Origin: Glaciecola sp. XM2
GTDB taxonomy: Bacteria > Pseudomonadota > Gammaproteobacteria > Enterobacterales > Alteromonadaceae
Direction of reading: 5' to 3'
DNA: 64,000 nucleotides
Assembly: GCF_018595715.1 (NCBI RefSeq)
Contig: NZ_JAHEOJ010000020.1
Location: 248,001 to 312,000, forward strand
The position numbers and the translations under genes were made by a program. Position 1 is the first letter of the stretch; each line of letters opens with the position of its first letter. This document shows, piece after piece, positions 55,613 through 64,000 of the stretch. The notes below the pieces were generated by a model. It saw only the letters and a list, made by a program, of their open reading frames with translations. It made no database searches and had not been told where the DNA came from.

Positions 55613-58600
55613 ATGAACATAATAAAACCAAAGTTTACACGCACTAGCCTAAGTATCGCATTGACATGCGCGCTCAGCGCAACGTCAGTGACTGCCTTAG
55701 CGCAAGAAAATAATGAAGAAGAAGTTGTCGAAAAGATTCAGGTAACCGGTTCACGCCTGTCTCAAGACTATACACTTGATGCCGAAAGTCCCGTTATTTC
55801 CATAGGCGGCGACAGCATTAAGACATCGGGTCAAATCGACTTGGGTGCCTTACTTCGTGAATCGCCGCAATTACAAGCCTCATTGCCTGGCTCGTTTTCT
55901 GCGTTTAACGGCACACCTCTTGGCGCTAGCCAATTAAACCTTCGTAACCTCGGCACGGTGAGAACGCTCGTACTTGAAGACGGTAGACGTCACGTATCGG
56001 GTATTGAAGGTTCAGGTTCAGTAGACGTAAACACTATTTCAACCGCCTTGTTACGCAACGTAGAGCTATTAACTGGTGGTGCCTCTGCTGTATACGGTGC
56101 TGACGCGGTAACAGGTGTTGTGAACTTTAACATGCGTGATGGCGCATCTTTTGATGGTCTAGAACTTCGTACACAAGCGGGTTTGACTGACAAAGGCGAT
56201 GCTAACGAATTCTTTATTTCATTGGCTAATGGCTTTTCAAGTGCTGATGGTAAAGGCGATTTGGTGTTTGCCATTGAGCATCAAAAAACCAGCCCGGTAT
56301 TTGCGCGTGATCGAGATTTTGCCGGTTCAGGCCTAGCAGGTCGCGAAGCAAATACACAAGCAACTCAAGATGCCTTTGGTGTAGATCCAAGATTTGCAAA
56401 TACTTACATTACCGACGGTAGACTGCCTATTTCAAGTGACGCTGGTGTAATTTCACTTGCTGGTAGTGCCTTTGTGAGTGTGGTTAACTCAGGCGGCGTG
56501 CCAGGCTGTAATTTCTTAGGTGCTGCTCAAATAGCAGAGTGCCAGGTAGTGGGCAGAGATGGCACATTACGCCCATATAACGTAGGTGATGTGTACATTA
56601 ACGGCTTTGCCGCCAGTGGCGGTGACGGTGTACCAAGTAGCCCTGACAGTGAATTAATTTTACCGGAAACGTCTCGTACGCTATTTCAAGCGAAAGGAAC
56701 CTACGACCTGACCGACTATGCAACCTTCTTTATAGATGCAAAGTACGTTCAAAGTGAAACTTTAGAAACCAACCAAGTAAATGGTTTTAACGACGATATT
56801 CCTATCGCCTTAGACAACCCATTTGTTCCTGCCGCGTTGCTTAGCCAAATTAATACGCTTGAAGCAGAGGGTGTAGGTGTTGATTTAGTGATGTCGCGAG
56901 ATGTGCTTGATGTTACCGCTAATTCAAACCCAGAAGCCGACCGTAAAACGATGCGTGTTGTATTTGGCTTTGAAGGCGTTATTCCAGGCACTGAGCTAGA
57001 TTACGAAATAGCGTATAACTACGGCAAGACCGATGCGAATATTACGTCAAGAGCACGACTTGAAGACCGCTACTTCGCTGCTATTGATGCTGTTGTCGAC
57101 CCATCCACCGGTGATATTGTTTGTCGCTCAACGCTTGATCCAAGCGCTGTTCCTCCATCATCACCTTTCCCAAGCGCAAACTCTAACTTTGGCTTCCTGA
57201 CCTTTTTGCCAGGCTCTGATAGTAGCTGTGTGCCAATCAACCTATTTGGCATAGACTCTATCAGTCAAGAAGGCGCAAACTGGGTATTCCAACCGGTAAC
57301 TTCTCAAAATGATATCAAACAAGAGAACATCTTGGCGGTTGTATCTGGCGACAGTGCAGACTTGTTTAGCCTACCTGCAGGACCAGTAAGCTTTGCCCTT
57401 GGTTACGAATGGCGTCGTGAGACCAGTGAGTTTACACCAGATAACTTCAGTGTTGCTGGATTAACGTTCGGTACGCAAGACAGTAATAGTGGACCAACTA
57501 ACCCGTCGTTTGGTGTGTATGATGTATCTGAATACTTCCTTGAAGCAAGAATACCAATCGTCGAAGACGTTGCATTTGCTGAGCGTATAGAGATTAGAAC
57601 TGCTTATCGTTACTCTGACTATGACCCATACGGCAGTACAGATGCATGGACGTTAGGTGGCGTATGGTCTCCTATCAGCACGCTAACACTTCGTGCTACC
57701 TTGTCTGAGGCGGTACGTGTTCCGAATATTGGCGAAGCATTTTCACCAACGTTTGCAGCCACCATTGGTGCAAGCCAAGACCCATGTAACGCAAACTTTA
57801 TCAATGCAGGTTCTGAGTTTAGGGTAGCAAACTGTACAACCTTAATTGGCTCTGGCATTACTGATGGTACCTATGACTCGACTAACTTCTTGTCAGCCTT
57901 TGTATCAGGTACGTCCGGTGGTAATCCAGATCTTGAGCCGGAAGAGGCAGAAACATTGACGCTAGGTCTTGTTTGGAGACCTTCAAATGAGTTTGGTGGT
58001 GCGCTGGACGGTTTAGTTGTGACCATGGATTACTATGACATCCAAATCACTAACCTGATTGACAGCTTAAGTGGTTTTGATATTGCTCAAAACTGTGTGG
58101 ATGCAGCTGATACAAACAACCAGTTCTGTCAAGCGGTAGACCGTGATCCAACGAATGGCTTTATCACCGATTTCCGCTCAGGCTTTATCAACTTAGCCGA
58201 AGTAGAGACAACCGGTATCGACTTTAGAGTAGATTACGGCTTTGATCTAACCGATGATAGTGAACTAGCCTTTACTATTAACGGCACAAACTTCTTGAAG
58301 AACGACGAAGTGCGTGACGTAACCTTCCCTGATGAAGTTACCGACGTGTTAGGTACATTTACTCGCCCAGAGTGGATTGTTAACTTAAGCGCTGATTACA
58401 TCATTGGTGATTTGGTACTTGGTTGGAGAGGACGTTATGAGTCAGATCAGCTTCTACCTGGTATCGGGATTGAGGATGTTGCAAACGACCCTGACTTCTC
58501 TGATGTCACCAGCACAGGTACTGCATTTGTGCATGACTTCTCAGTATCGTATTCGTTTGCAGAAAACTTAGAAGTATATGGCGGTGTGAATAACGCGCTA

Positions 58601-58687
58601 GATGAAGAACCGTTCTTAGCGACACTGTCGCGTCCAGCTGGACCAAGAGGTCGTTTCTTGTTCTTAGGTGTGAACTACACAATGTAG
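55613..58687 (+). CDS. TonB-dependent receptor
   Basis: Outer-membrane receptor of 1024 residues. Signal peptide ends near VTALAQENN; a TonB-box-like VVEKIQVTGSRLSQD follows; the plug contains IDLGALLRESPQLQ, LNLRNLGTVRTLVLEDGRRH and ELLTGGASAVYGADAVTGVV, and the barrel ends in FLFLGVNYTM. The LR-N-LG-T-R-LVL-D-G-RR pattern is common in large marine receptor families for organic substrates. Ligand unknown. It has its own upstream region with several palindromes and a terminator. Confidence 0.93.
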   Translation: MNIIKPKFTRTSLSIALTCALSATSVTALAQENNEEEVVEKIQVTGSRLSQDYTLDAESPVISIGGDSIKTSGQIDLGALLRESPQLQASLPGSFSAFNGTPLGASQLNLRNLGTVRTLVLEDGRRHVSGIEGSGSVDVNTISTALLRNVELLTGGASAVYGADAVTGVVNFNMRDGASFDGLELRTQAGLTDKGDANEFFISLANGFSSADGKGDLVFAIEHQKTSPVFARDRDFAGSGLAGREANTQATQDAFGVDPRFANTYITDGRLPISSDAGVISLAGSAFVSVVNSGGVPGCNFLGAAQIAECQVVGRDGTLRPYNVGDVYINGFAASGGDGVPSSPDSELILPETSRTLFQAKGTYDLTDYATFFIDAKYVQSETLETNQVNGFNDDIPIALDNPFVPAALLSQINTLEAEGVGVDLVMSRDVLDVTANSNPEADRKTMRVVFGFEGVIPGTELDYEIAYNYGKTDANITSRARLEDRYFAAIDAVVDPSTGDIVCRSTLDPSAVPPSSPFPSANSNFGFLTFLPGSDSSCVPINLFGIDSISQEGANWVFQPVTSQNDIKQENILAVVSGDSADLFSLPAGPVSFALGYEWRRETSEFTPDNFSVAGLTFGTQDSNSGPTNPSFGVYDVSEYFLEARIPIVEDVAFAERIEIRTAYRYSDYDPYGSTDAWTLGGVWSPISTLTLRATLSEAVRVPNIGEAFSPTFAATIGASQDPCNANFINAGSEFRVANCTTLIGSGITDGTYDSTNFLSAFVSGTSGGNPDLEPEEAETLTLGLVWRPSNEFGGALDGLVVTMDYYDIQITNLIDSLSGFDIAQNCVDAADTNNQFCQAVDRDPTNGFITDFRSGFINLAEVETTGIDFRVDYGFDLTDDSELAFTINGTNFLKNDEVRDVTFPDEVTDVLGTFTRPEWIVNLSADYIIGDLVLGWRGRYESDQLLPGIGIEDVANDPDFSDVTSTGTAFVHDFSVSYSFAENLEVYGGVNNALDEEPFLATLSRPAGPRGRFLFLGVNYTM

Positions 58688-58700
58688 TCATAAATGCATA

Positions 58701-58728
58701 AAAAAACCTCGCTTCGGCGAGGTTTTTT
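58701..58728. terminator. bidirectional terminator after the receptor gene
   Basis: AAAAAACCTCGC and GCGAGGTTTTTT arms with a TTCG tetraloop; serves both the receptor gene and the converging nspC. Confidence 0.95.
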
Positions 58729-58744
58729 ATTTTTAGATGTGGCT

Positions 58745-59884
58745 TTAACTTAAGCGGCCTTTAAAATCTTCGTAAGTAAACTCACGAATCATCTCAAATT
58801 CCCCATTTTTACGCAAAATGCCAATACCCGGATGCTGAACACCATTAAAGAAGGTTGTTTTTACCATAGTGTAATGCAACATATCTTCAAAAATAAGCCT
58901 AGAGCCGACCTCTAGAGGCTCATCAAAGCTGTATGCCTCCATCACATCACCTGCCAAACAAGAGTTGCCACCAAGCTTATAGGTAAACCCTTTTTCATCG
59001 GGTAAACCTGCTCCGGTGATCGTTGGTCGATATGGCATTTCTAACACATCTGGCATGTGCGCTGTGGCAGAAATATCTAAGATCAGCACCTTGTGCTCAT
59101 TCTCAACAATATCCACCACCTCTGCGATCAACGGCCCGCATTGCCATGCAACAGCCGAACCCGGCTCTAGCACAATCTCTAAGTTGGGGTATTTTGCCTT
59201 GAATGCTTTAAGTGTCTCAATCAAATGCTCTACGTTATATCCTTGGCGCGTCATTAGGTGACCACCTCCAAGGTTTAGCCATTTCAATTGAGGGAGATAC
59301 TGTCCAAATTTGTCTTCAATAGCGTTAAGTGTGCGCTCAGCCGCGTAAGAGTCGCATTCACATAAGTTATGACAATGAAAACCTTCAATGCCGCTTAAGT
59401 CGGCCTGATTAATATCTTTTGCCAAAATGCCTAAACGAGAGCCTGGCGCACAGGGGTCATATAGCGGTGTGTCTGCTTCTTGATTTTCTGGATTGATTCT
59501 TAGACCTGGCGAGACATTGCTGGCAAGCACTTGGTCTTTGTATCGATTCCACTGAGCAATGCTATTAAATGAGATATGATTAACCAGTCCTAGCAGCTGC
59601 TCAATGTCCTTTGGCTTATAGGCGGGTGAAAATACATGTACATCACCGCCTATATGTTCTCTGGCGAGTTTAGCTTCCCAAACGCCACTTGAGGTTGCGC
59701 CTTTTAGGTATTGACGCACAAGAGGGAAGGTCGACCACATCGAAAAGCCTTTTAACGCTAAGATAATGTCAATTCCAGCTCTTTCTTGCACGTCTCGCAT
59801 GAGCGCTAGATTTTGCTCAAGCTTTTCTTCATCGCAAACATAGCAAGGGCTCGGAATATCGGCACGATGAAAGTTCTTACTCAT
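58745..59884 (-). CDS. nspC: carboxynorspermidine decarboxylase
   Basis: PLP-dependent decarboxylase of 379 residues (alanine-racemase-fold, group III) that turns carboxynorspermidine or carboxyspermidine into norspermidine or spermidine. Family features are PSPCYVCDEEKLEQNLALM, the PLP-lysine Lys45 in ILALKGFSMW, GFHCHNLCE, LNLGGGHLMT and EPGSAVAW. The ATG at 59884 is preferred to the GTG one codon earlier. It follows the dehydrogenase gene by 15 bases, so the two steps form an operon. Confidence 0.94.
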   Translation of the reverse strand: MSKNFHRADIPSPCYVCDEEKLEQNLALMRDVQERAGIDIILALKGFSMWSTFPLVRQYLKGATSSGVWEAKLAREHIGGDVHVFSPAYKPKDIEQLLGLVNHISFNSIAQWNRYKDQVLASNVSPGLRINPENQEADTPLYDPCAPGSRLGILAKDINQADLSGIEGFHCHNLCECDSYAAERTLNAIEDKFGQYLPQLKWLNLGGGHLMTRQGYNVEHLIETLKAFKAKYPNLEIVLEPGSAVAWQCGPLIAEVVDIVENEHKVLILDISATAHMPDVLEMPYRPTITGAGLPDEKGFTYKLGGNSCLAGDVMEAYSFDEPLEVGSRLIFEDMLHYTMVKTTFFNGVQHPGIGILRKNGEFEMIREFTYEDFKGRLS

Positions 59885-59899
59885 CACTCTGACTCACTG

Positions 59900-61102
59900 T
59901 TAGCGTTTAAAGGGACTTTCGTCACACTCAACTACCTGCCATGGCAAGCCGTGCTCGTTTAGCATCTCCATGAATGGGTCTGGGTCAAATTGCTCCATGT
60001 TCCAAACGCCCGCTTTGTGCCATTTTTTGTTTAGCATTAACGCCGCACCAATCATTGCCGGTACACCCGTGGTGTATGACACCGCTTGCGCACCCACTTC
60101 TTCAAAGCACTTGCCGTGTTCACAGTTGTTATATATGAAAATAGTTTTTTCTTTACCATCTTTGATGCCGGTAATATAGGTGCCAATGCAGGTCATCCCC
60201 GTGTATCCGTCAGCCAACGAACCAGGGTTAGGTAACACAGCCTTTAAAAACTCCAAGGGCACAATTTTTTGACCTTGGAAGTCAATCGGTTCAATGCTTG
60301 TCATGCCAATGCCTTCTAACACTCTAAGGTGGGTCAGGTAGGCATCGCCGAAGGTCATCCAAAAACGAGCACGCTTAAGCGTTGGGAAATGTTTGACTAA
60401 CGACTCTAACTCTTCATGAAACATCAAATAAGATGCTCTCACGCCGATGTTTTGATAATCCAAATCTTCACGTACGCTTAGTGGATCGGTTTCCTTCCAC
60501 TGGCCGTCTTCCCAAAAGCGTCCGCGCTGGGTAATTTCACGAATATTGATTTCGGGATTAAAGTTAGTTGCAAACGCTTGCCCGTGGTCGCCGCCATTAC
60601 AATCAACGATATCGAGGTAATGGATTTCATCAAAGTAATGCTTAGCGGCGTAAGCGGTATATACATTGGTTACACCCGGGTCAAAGCCACTGCCTAGTAA
60701 TGCCATGATCCCCGCATCTTGAAATTTCTGCTGATATGCCCATTGCCATGAATACTCAAATTTCGCTTCATCTTTAGGCTCATAATTGGCGGTATCAAGA
60801 TAATCGGTATTAGTAGCTAAACATGCGTCCATGATCGGTAGGTCTTGATAAGGTAATGCAAGGTTGATAACCAAGTCGGGTTGAACTTGCACAATCAGTG
60901 CTTCAACCTCATCTGCACTATCAGCATCAATAGCAAACACAGCTTTCACACGGTCACTGCCGACTTCGTTTTGCAATGCTTCGCACTTTGATAATGTGCG
61001 GCTTGCAAGATAAATTTCATCAAAAAATTGTGGGAGGCGGGCGCACTTTTTAACCGTTACAGAAGCGACGCCACCAGCGCCAATAATTAACACTCGAGAC
61101 AT
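59900..61102 (-). CDS. carboxynorspermidine synthase (dehydrogenase)
   Basis: Saccharopine-dehydrogenase-family enzyme of 400 residues that condenses aspartate semialdehyde with diaminopropane or putrescine and reduces the imine to the carboxy-polyamine. A Rossmann motif VLIIGAGGVASVTVKKCA starts the protein; later YDTANYEPKDEAKFEY-like text (TANYEPKDEAKFEYSWQW) and LLGSGFDPGVTNVYTAYA are typical. First gene of the pair with nspC. Together they give the alternative spermidine/norspermidine route common in Vibrio and relatives. Confidence 0.93.
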   Translation of the reverse strand: MSRVLIIGAGGVASVTVKKCARLPQFFDEIYLASRTLSKCEALQNEVGSDRVKAVFAIDADSADEVEALIVQVQPDLVINLALPYQDLPIMDACLATNTDYLDTANYEPKDEAKFEYSWQWAYQQKFQDAGIMALLGSGFDPGVTNVYTAYAAKHYFDEIHYLDIVDCNGGDHGQAFATNFNPEINIREITQRGRFWEDGQWKETDPLSVREDLDYQNIGVRASYLMFHEELESLVKHFPTLKRARFWMTFGDAYLTHLRVLEGIGMTSIEPIDFQGQKIVPLEFLKAVLPNPGSLADGYTGMTCIGTYITGIKDGKEKTIFIYNNCEHGKCFEEVGAQAVSYTTGVPAMIGAALMLNKKWHKAGVWNMEQFDPDPFMEMLNEHGLPWQVVECDESPFKR

Positions 61103-61175
61103 GGGATGTTCCTTATTAAATTTGCCGGAATAATAGCAGTGTTGTGGATGATCACAACTTTTTATGTAGGAATTT

Positions 61176-61196
61176 TGCCCAAGAAGATCTTGGGCA
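61176..61196. other. stem-loop between the polyamine operon and a hypothetical gene
   Basis: TGCCCAAGA and TCTTGGGCA arms, perfect 9-base stem with a 3-base loop. No T-run on either side. A second inverted repeat, GTTGTG and CACAAC, lies at 61141-61158. Could be a weak terminator of the upstream minus-strand gene or a regulatory element. Confidence 0.4.
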
Positions 61197-61209
61197 GATA
61201 TACAGGTTG

Positions 61210-61614
61210 TTAGTCAGAGAAGTCGCACGTAAATGGTGCGCCTAATTTGATGCACTCTTGCTCGTGAAAATAAGGGTAAAGCGTCACCGTATTCTCACCG
61301 TTTGAGTCTGTAATATTGAAAATGATTGCATCACTGTGCTCACCCATCGGAGTACTGACGGTTGCTGCGTACACTAACAAACTAATAGTGTTTTCAGTAT
61401 ACATGCGGCGTTCAGCCAGCTGGAGTTGCAAGTTTTCAATCATGCCGCCCTGAGCCTGGTCGTCCATGTCCAAAGGGAATACGCTTTGAATGTCATTTTC
61501 TATAGACATCACCGCAAAGGGATAAAGCGTTTGGGAACGTGTTAGCATGACTTCGCACAAATCCAATGCTGAATAGATAAGTGCAGCATACGGAATATTT
61601 TGTTTGAGAATCAT
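61210..61614 (-). CDS. hypothetical protein
   Basis: Protein of 134 residues from the ATG at 61614; a TTG at 61626 with AAGG upstream is an alternative start adding four residues. No signal peptide or membrane helix. Contains LTRSQTLYPFAVMSIENDIQ and YAATVSTPMGEHSDAIIFNI; two late cysteines (QECIKLGAPFTCDFSD). No family recognised. Transcribed in the same direction as the polyamine genes but separated by 107 bases with a stem-loop. Confidence 0.7.
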   Translation of the reverse strand: MILKQNIPYAALIYSALDLCEVMLTRSQTLYPFAVMSIENDIQSVFPLDMDDQAQGGMIENLQLQLAERRMYTENTISLLVYAATVSTPMGEHSDAIIFNITDSNGENTVTLYPYFHEQECIKLGAPFTCDFSD

Positions 61615-61704
61615 ATTGGGCTTCAAAATACCAACCTTAAATTTTGTTTATGTTATTTACTTAACGGCAAAAACTGATAAAAAGTTCAGTAAAAATTGTG
61701 TGCT

Positions 61705-62661
61705 TTATGTACGCTCTCCCTGCATTCCACCTGTATGCACAATTAAATTACGCTGCTGTTTTTTTAGCTCACCACTTTCAAGTAGTTGATGTGCCGCGAA
61801 AAATGCCTTTGTGTTGTAGACCGTGTCTAGAGCAATTTGGTGCTCTAAAAAAAATTGTGATTGGAAGGATTTTTGTTGAATTGAGCTCTTTGCGTACCCC
61901 CCACAATGAAAGTTAGCGCGATGGAGAATCTTCCAGTTTCCGGCAGATGCTGTTGTGCCAACATCGTTGGATTGTTCTAGCAATGTTTGGACTTTGTCTT
62001 CTAAGTACCCCTCTCCCTTCAGCACAGCGATACCAATAATACGCGTGGGTAGTTTATGGCGTTTAACGTGTTGTATTAATCCCGCCATGGTGCCGCCGCT
62101 TGCTACCGGCAGTATGATATTGTCAAACGGCAATGACGCCTGTGTCGCTAGCTCCGTCATAATAGTGGCGACGCCAGCCATACTGTCGCGATGTGAGCCA
62201 CCTTCGGGAACAAGTGTGTCGATCGAATGGGTGGTGCATATGTCTTTGAGCCACAGCTCGTGTTCGCGTTTGCGATAATCTTCTCGACTTAGGTACTCTA
62301 TGTTTGTTCCCCAGCGAATAATATCTGCAAGGGTGGGCGTAAGGGGGCTTTCAGGATGCGCACGAACAAATGCAGTAAATGCGATATTCAGCCGATAACA
62401 CGCATATGCCATGGCGTGTAAGTGGTTTGAATATGCACCACCAAAGCTTCCCATATGCTGAATATTATTCGTCACGCTGTTAGCGAGTATGATTTGTAGT
62501 TTACGCCATTTGTTACCGCTGATAACCGGATGGAGCAAATCATCACGCTTGCACCATAGCGTGACAGGCGATTTGTTAACGCGCACAGATAACGCCTGTA
62601 AAGGAGACGGGGTAGCGATTTCAAGGCTATTCGCTATGTTATCGATGTAAGTGGTTACCAA
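61705..62661 (-). CDS. ACC deaminase / D-cysteine desulfhydrase family PLP enzyme
   Basis: Fold-type II PLP enzyme of 318 residues. The PLP lysine is Lys51 in ISGNKWRKLQIIL; GSFGGAYSNHLHAMAYAC and PVASGGTMAGLIQ form the cofactor-phosphate-binding parts. The family covers 1-aminocyclopropane-1-carboxylate deaminase and D-cysteine desulfhydrase; sequence reading cannot separate them. Monocistronic. A 12-base palindrome lies 30 bases upstream of its start. Confidence 0.88.
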   Translation of the reverse strand: MVTTYIDNIANSLEIATPSPLQALSVRVNKSPVTLWCKRDDLLHPVISGNKWRKLQIILANSVTNNIQHMGSFGGAYSNHLHAMAYACYRLNIAFTAFVRAHPESPLTPTLADIIRWGTNIEYLSREDYRKREHELWLKDICTTHSIDTLVPEGGSHRDSMAGVATIMTELATQASLPFDNIILPVASGGTMAGLIQHVKRHKLPTRIIGIAVLKGEGYLEDKVQTLLEQSNDVGTTASAGNWKILHRANFHCGGYAKSSIQQKSFQSQFFLEHQIALDTVYNTKAFFAAHQLLESGELKKQQRNLIVHTGGMQGERT

Positions 62662-62690
62662 CCTTTTAACCTTTTATTTTGTTGCAAAAA

Positions 62691-62702
62691 TGTAAATTTA
62701 CA
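62691..62702. promoter_or_regulatory. perfect palindrome TGTAAATTTACA
   Basis: Twelve-base perfect palindrome in the 169-base divergent region between the PLP enzyme gene and the chalcone-isomerase-like gene, 30 bases upstream of the former's start. Possible operator. Confidence 0.35.
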
Positions 62703-62830
62703 TCCGAATAAGTAAGAAACGTTTTGGTTTGTCCATGTTTACCCGCTAAGTACTCTGGCATTACGAAATCTTAATGATCTAAAAGCCTGTATGTGTGCGT
62801 TAATACATACATGATTACGAGGAAAAAATT

Positions 62831-63343
62831 ATGCAAGTTAAGTATCTCCTAGCCCTCGCTGTATGGGTATCTTTTATTATAGACGCTAAAGCAGTGTCAA
62901 CCTACATCGAAAATCCCAAGCCAGTCGGCGAAGCACGCCTAGAAGTGATGTTTTGGGATATTTATGATGCGCAACTCATTGCGCCCGATGGTAAGTTTGA
63001 CCCACAGAAGCCATTCGCGCTCTCATTAACTTATTTGCGTGACTTCAAGGGAAAGAGTATAGCGAGCAGAAGCATTGACGAAATGCGCAAGCAAGGTATG
63101 ACCGACGAGGTGAAACTCGCGAAATGGTACGAAAAAATGGAGCAGGTGTTTCCTAACGTCAACGAAGGCGAAAACCTCACCGGCGTAGTCGATTCGGCCG
63201 CCAATAGCCACTTCTATTTTAACGATCAGAAAGTCGGCACCATTACTGATCCGGAGTTTAGTCAGTGGTTTTTCAATATTTGGTTGTCTGAAAAAACGTC
63301 AGAGCCCGAAATACGCGAGCAGTTGCTTGGCTCAGCACGATAA
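62831..63343 (+). CDS. chalcone-isomerase-like periplasmic protein
   Basis: Protein of 170 residues with a signal peptide ending near DAKAVSTY. VGEARLEVMFWDIYDAQLIAPDG and ALSLTYLRDFKGKSIASRS match the bacterial chalcone-isomerase-like family (PF16036), whose function is not established and which lacks evidence of flavonoid chemistry. GAGGAAAAAATT serves as ribosome-binding site. Followed 17 bases later by a DUF3833 lipoprotein, a common pairing in marine gammaproteobacteria in a lipid-related cluster that would continue outside this window. Confidence 0.85.
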   Translation: MQVKYLLALAVWVSFIIDAKAVSTYIENPKPVGEARLEVMFWDIYDAQLIAPDGKFDPQKPFALSLTYLRDFKGKSIASRSIDEMRKQGMTDEVKLAKWYEKMEQVFPNVNEGENLTGVVDSAANSHFYFNDQKVGTITDPEFSQWFFNIWLSEKTSEPEIREQLLGSAR

Positions 63344-63360
63344 GATTAGAAGGTAGGGAT

Positions 63361-63912
63361 ATGAAGAAGTCATTAAGCGCTGTGCGCAAATTTATTGCCG
63401 CTGGTGCTGCTGTGCTTGCACTGTCAGCGTGTTCGGTATCTATCGACGGTGAGTCTTATGAGAACGTCGAGCCCGCGTTCGAGTTAGAGTCATTCTTTGA
63501 TGGCAAAGTCACTGCATGGGGAATTGTACAAGATAGGTCTGGTAATGTTGTGCAACGATTCATCGTTGATATCGACGGTTATAAAGAAGATGACAAACTC
63601 ATTCTTGATGAGACATTTCAATACGGTGTAGGGGATGGACCTTTAAAGCGTGTATGGACCTTAACCAAAAACGCTGACGGCACTTATACCGGCAACGCAG
63701 GTGACATCGCCGGCCCCGCAACAGGCACCTCTTATGGCAATGCATTTAGTTTTGCTTACGAGATGGATTTGGACGTTGATGGCACCACGTACCGTGTCAA
63801 CTTTGACGATTGGTTTTGGGCGTTTGATGAAAACACAATGATGAATCGCTCTTACATTAAAAAGTTCGGTATCGTAATGGCCGAAGTGACTATCTTTATG
63901 CAAAAACAATAA
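63361..63912 (+). CDS. DUF3833 lipoprotein
   Basis: Lipoprotein of 183 residues: signal ending in lipobox LSAC with Cys24, then the DUF3833 domain (FELESFFDGKVTAWGIVQD, FIVDIDGYKEDDKLILDETF, VNFDDWFWAFDENTMMNRS). Function unknown; the lipocalin-like mixture of beta strands and frequent genetic linkage to fatty-acid-modifying genes suggest lipid handling, which is inference. Same operon as the chalcone-isomerase-like gene. Confidence 0.87.
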   Translation: MKKSLSAVRKFIAAGAAVLALSACSVSIDGESYENVEPAFELESFFDGKVTAWGIVQDRSGNVVQRFIVDIDGYKEDDKLILDETFQYGVGDGPLKRVWTLTKNADGTYTGNAGDIAGPATGTSYGNAFSFAYEMDLDVDGTTYRVNFDDWFWAFDENTMMNRSYIKKFGIVMAEVTIFMQKQ

Positions 63913-64000
63913 TCATTTGGCGCTGCCCTCTACCGGTAGCGTGAATGTGCAGCACAAGCCTGACGGCGTATCTATATGCGTTTTTGAGAACACTATTTCG
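63913..64000 (-). CDS. C-terminal end of a probable sensor histidine kinase (cut by window edge)
   Basis: A minus-strand frame of 28 codons ends in TGA at 63915-63913. It reads EIVFSKTHIDTPSGLCCTF followed by TLPVEGSAK. The pattern of a short beta strand ending in FTLP is what closes many HATPase domains. It converges on the DUF3833 gene with no gap. Only the tail is visible. Confidence 0.45.
   Translation of the reverse strand, partial: EIVFSKTHIDTPSGLCCTFTLPVEGSAK

Noticed and set aside
1-64000. tRNA, rRNA, CRISPR arrays, insertion sequences, prophage or att sites
   Set aside because: No cloverleaf-like or rRNA segments, no regularly spaced direct repeats, and no transposase, integrase or phage genes were seen while reading both strands.

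Overview
The window looks like chromosomal DNA of a marine gammaproteobacterium, most likely an Alteromonadales member (Alteromonas/Glaciecola-like). The basis is the housekeeping content (rpsU, tsaD, folB-folK-uppP, rdgC, an OxyR with the E. coli Cys199/Cys208 spacing), the many TonB-dependent receptors, a Vibrio/Shewanella-type TonB2 system and a CrbS/CrbR acetate-switch locus. Genus and species cannot be fixed from sequence reading alone. I saw no tRNA, rRNA, CRISPR, transposase, prophage or attachment site.

Layout. 1-5.9 kb: housekeeping block (rpsU; tsaD; folB-folK-uppP; hinT; an HDOD protein; rdgC). 6-23.2 kb: a phosphate-starvation region. phoB-phoR is followed by an overlapping PstS-like phosphate-binding protein, a three-repeat lipoprotein of 1361 residues, a TonB-dependent receptor, a convergent DTW-domain gene, an outer-membrane barrel gene and a six-gene TonB2 operon (DUF3450, TtpC-type ExbB, ExbB2, ExbD2, TonB2, TPR protein). 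Three good Pho boxes, each followed 8-10 bases later by a -10-like element, lie before phoB, before the lipoprotein gene and before the TonB2 operon. I read the region as a PhoB-controlled, dedicated outer-membrane uptake machine with its own energiser. This is the most interesting system in the window.

23.3-30.2 kb: a secreted esterase; a two-gene operon of a CoA-transferase fused to a GNAT acetyltransferase followed by a histone-deacetylase-like amidohydrolase; an aldo/keto reductase; and a Na/Pi-cotransporter-family protein. 30.2-42.8 kb: acetate metabolism. A DcaP-like porin is divergent from acs. It is followed by crbR, crbS (convergent), the small DUF4212 subunit with actP, then a cNMP/CBS/DUF294 protein with a DEDDh exonuclease. 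A near-identical 25-base element occurs before acs and between crbS and actP and is a candidate CrbR site. The acetyltransferase/deacetylase pair 5 kb away could control Acs by lysine acetylation.

42.8-48.9 kb: two genes of unknown function and a small ORF, then oxyR divergent from a peroxiredoxin-glutaredoxin fusion and a lipoamide-dehydrogenase-like reductase, with a strong OxyR tetra-site between them. 49.1-58.7 kb: an operon of uridine kinase, a CNT nucleoside transporter and an isopenicillin-N-synthase-like dioxygenase, then two TonB-dependent receptors (one Oar-like). 58.7-64 kb: the carboxynorspermidine polyamine pair, a hypothetical gene, an ACC-deaminase/D-cysteine-desulfhydrase family enzyme, a chalcone-isomerase-like protein with a DUF3833 lipoprotein, and the last codons of a probable histidine kinase cut by the window edge.
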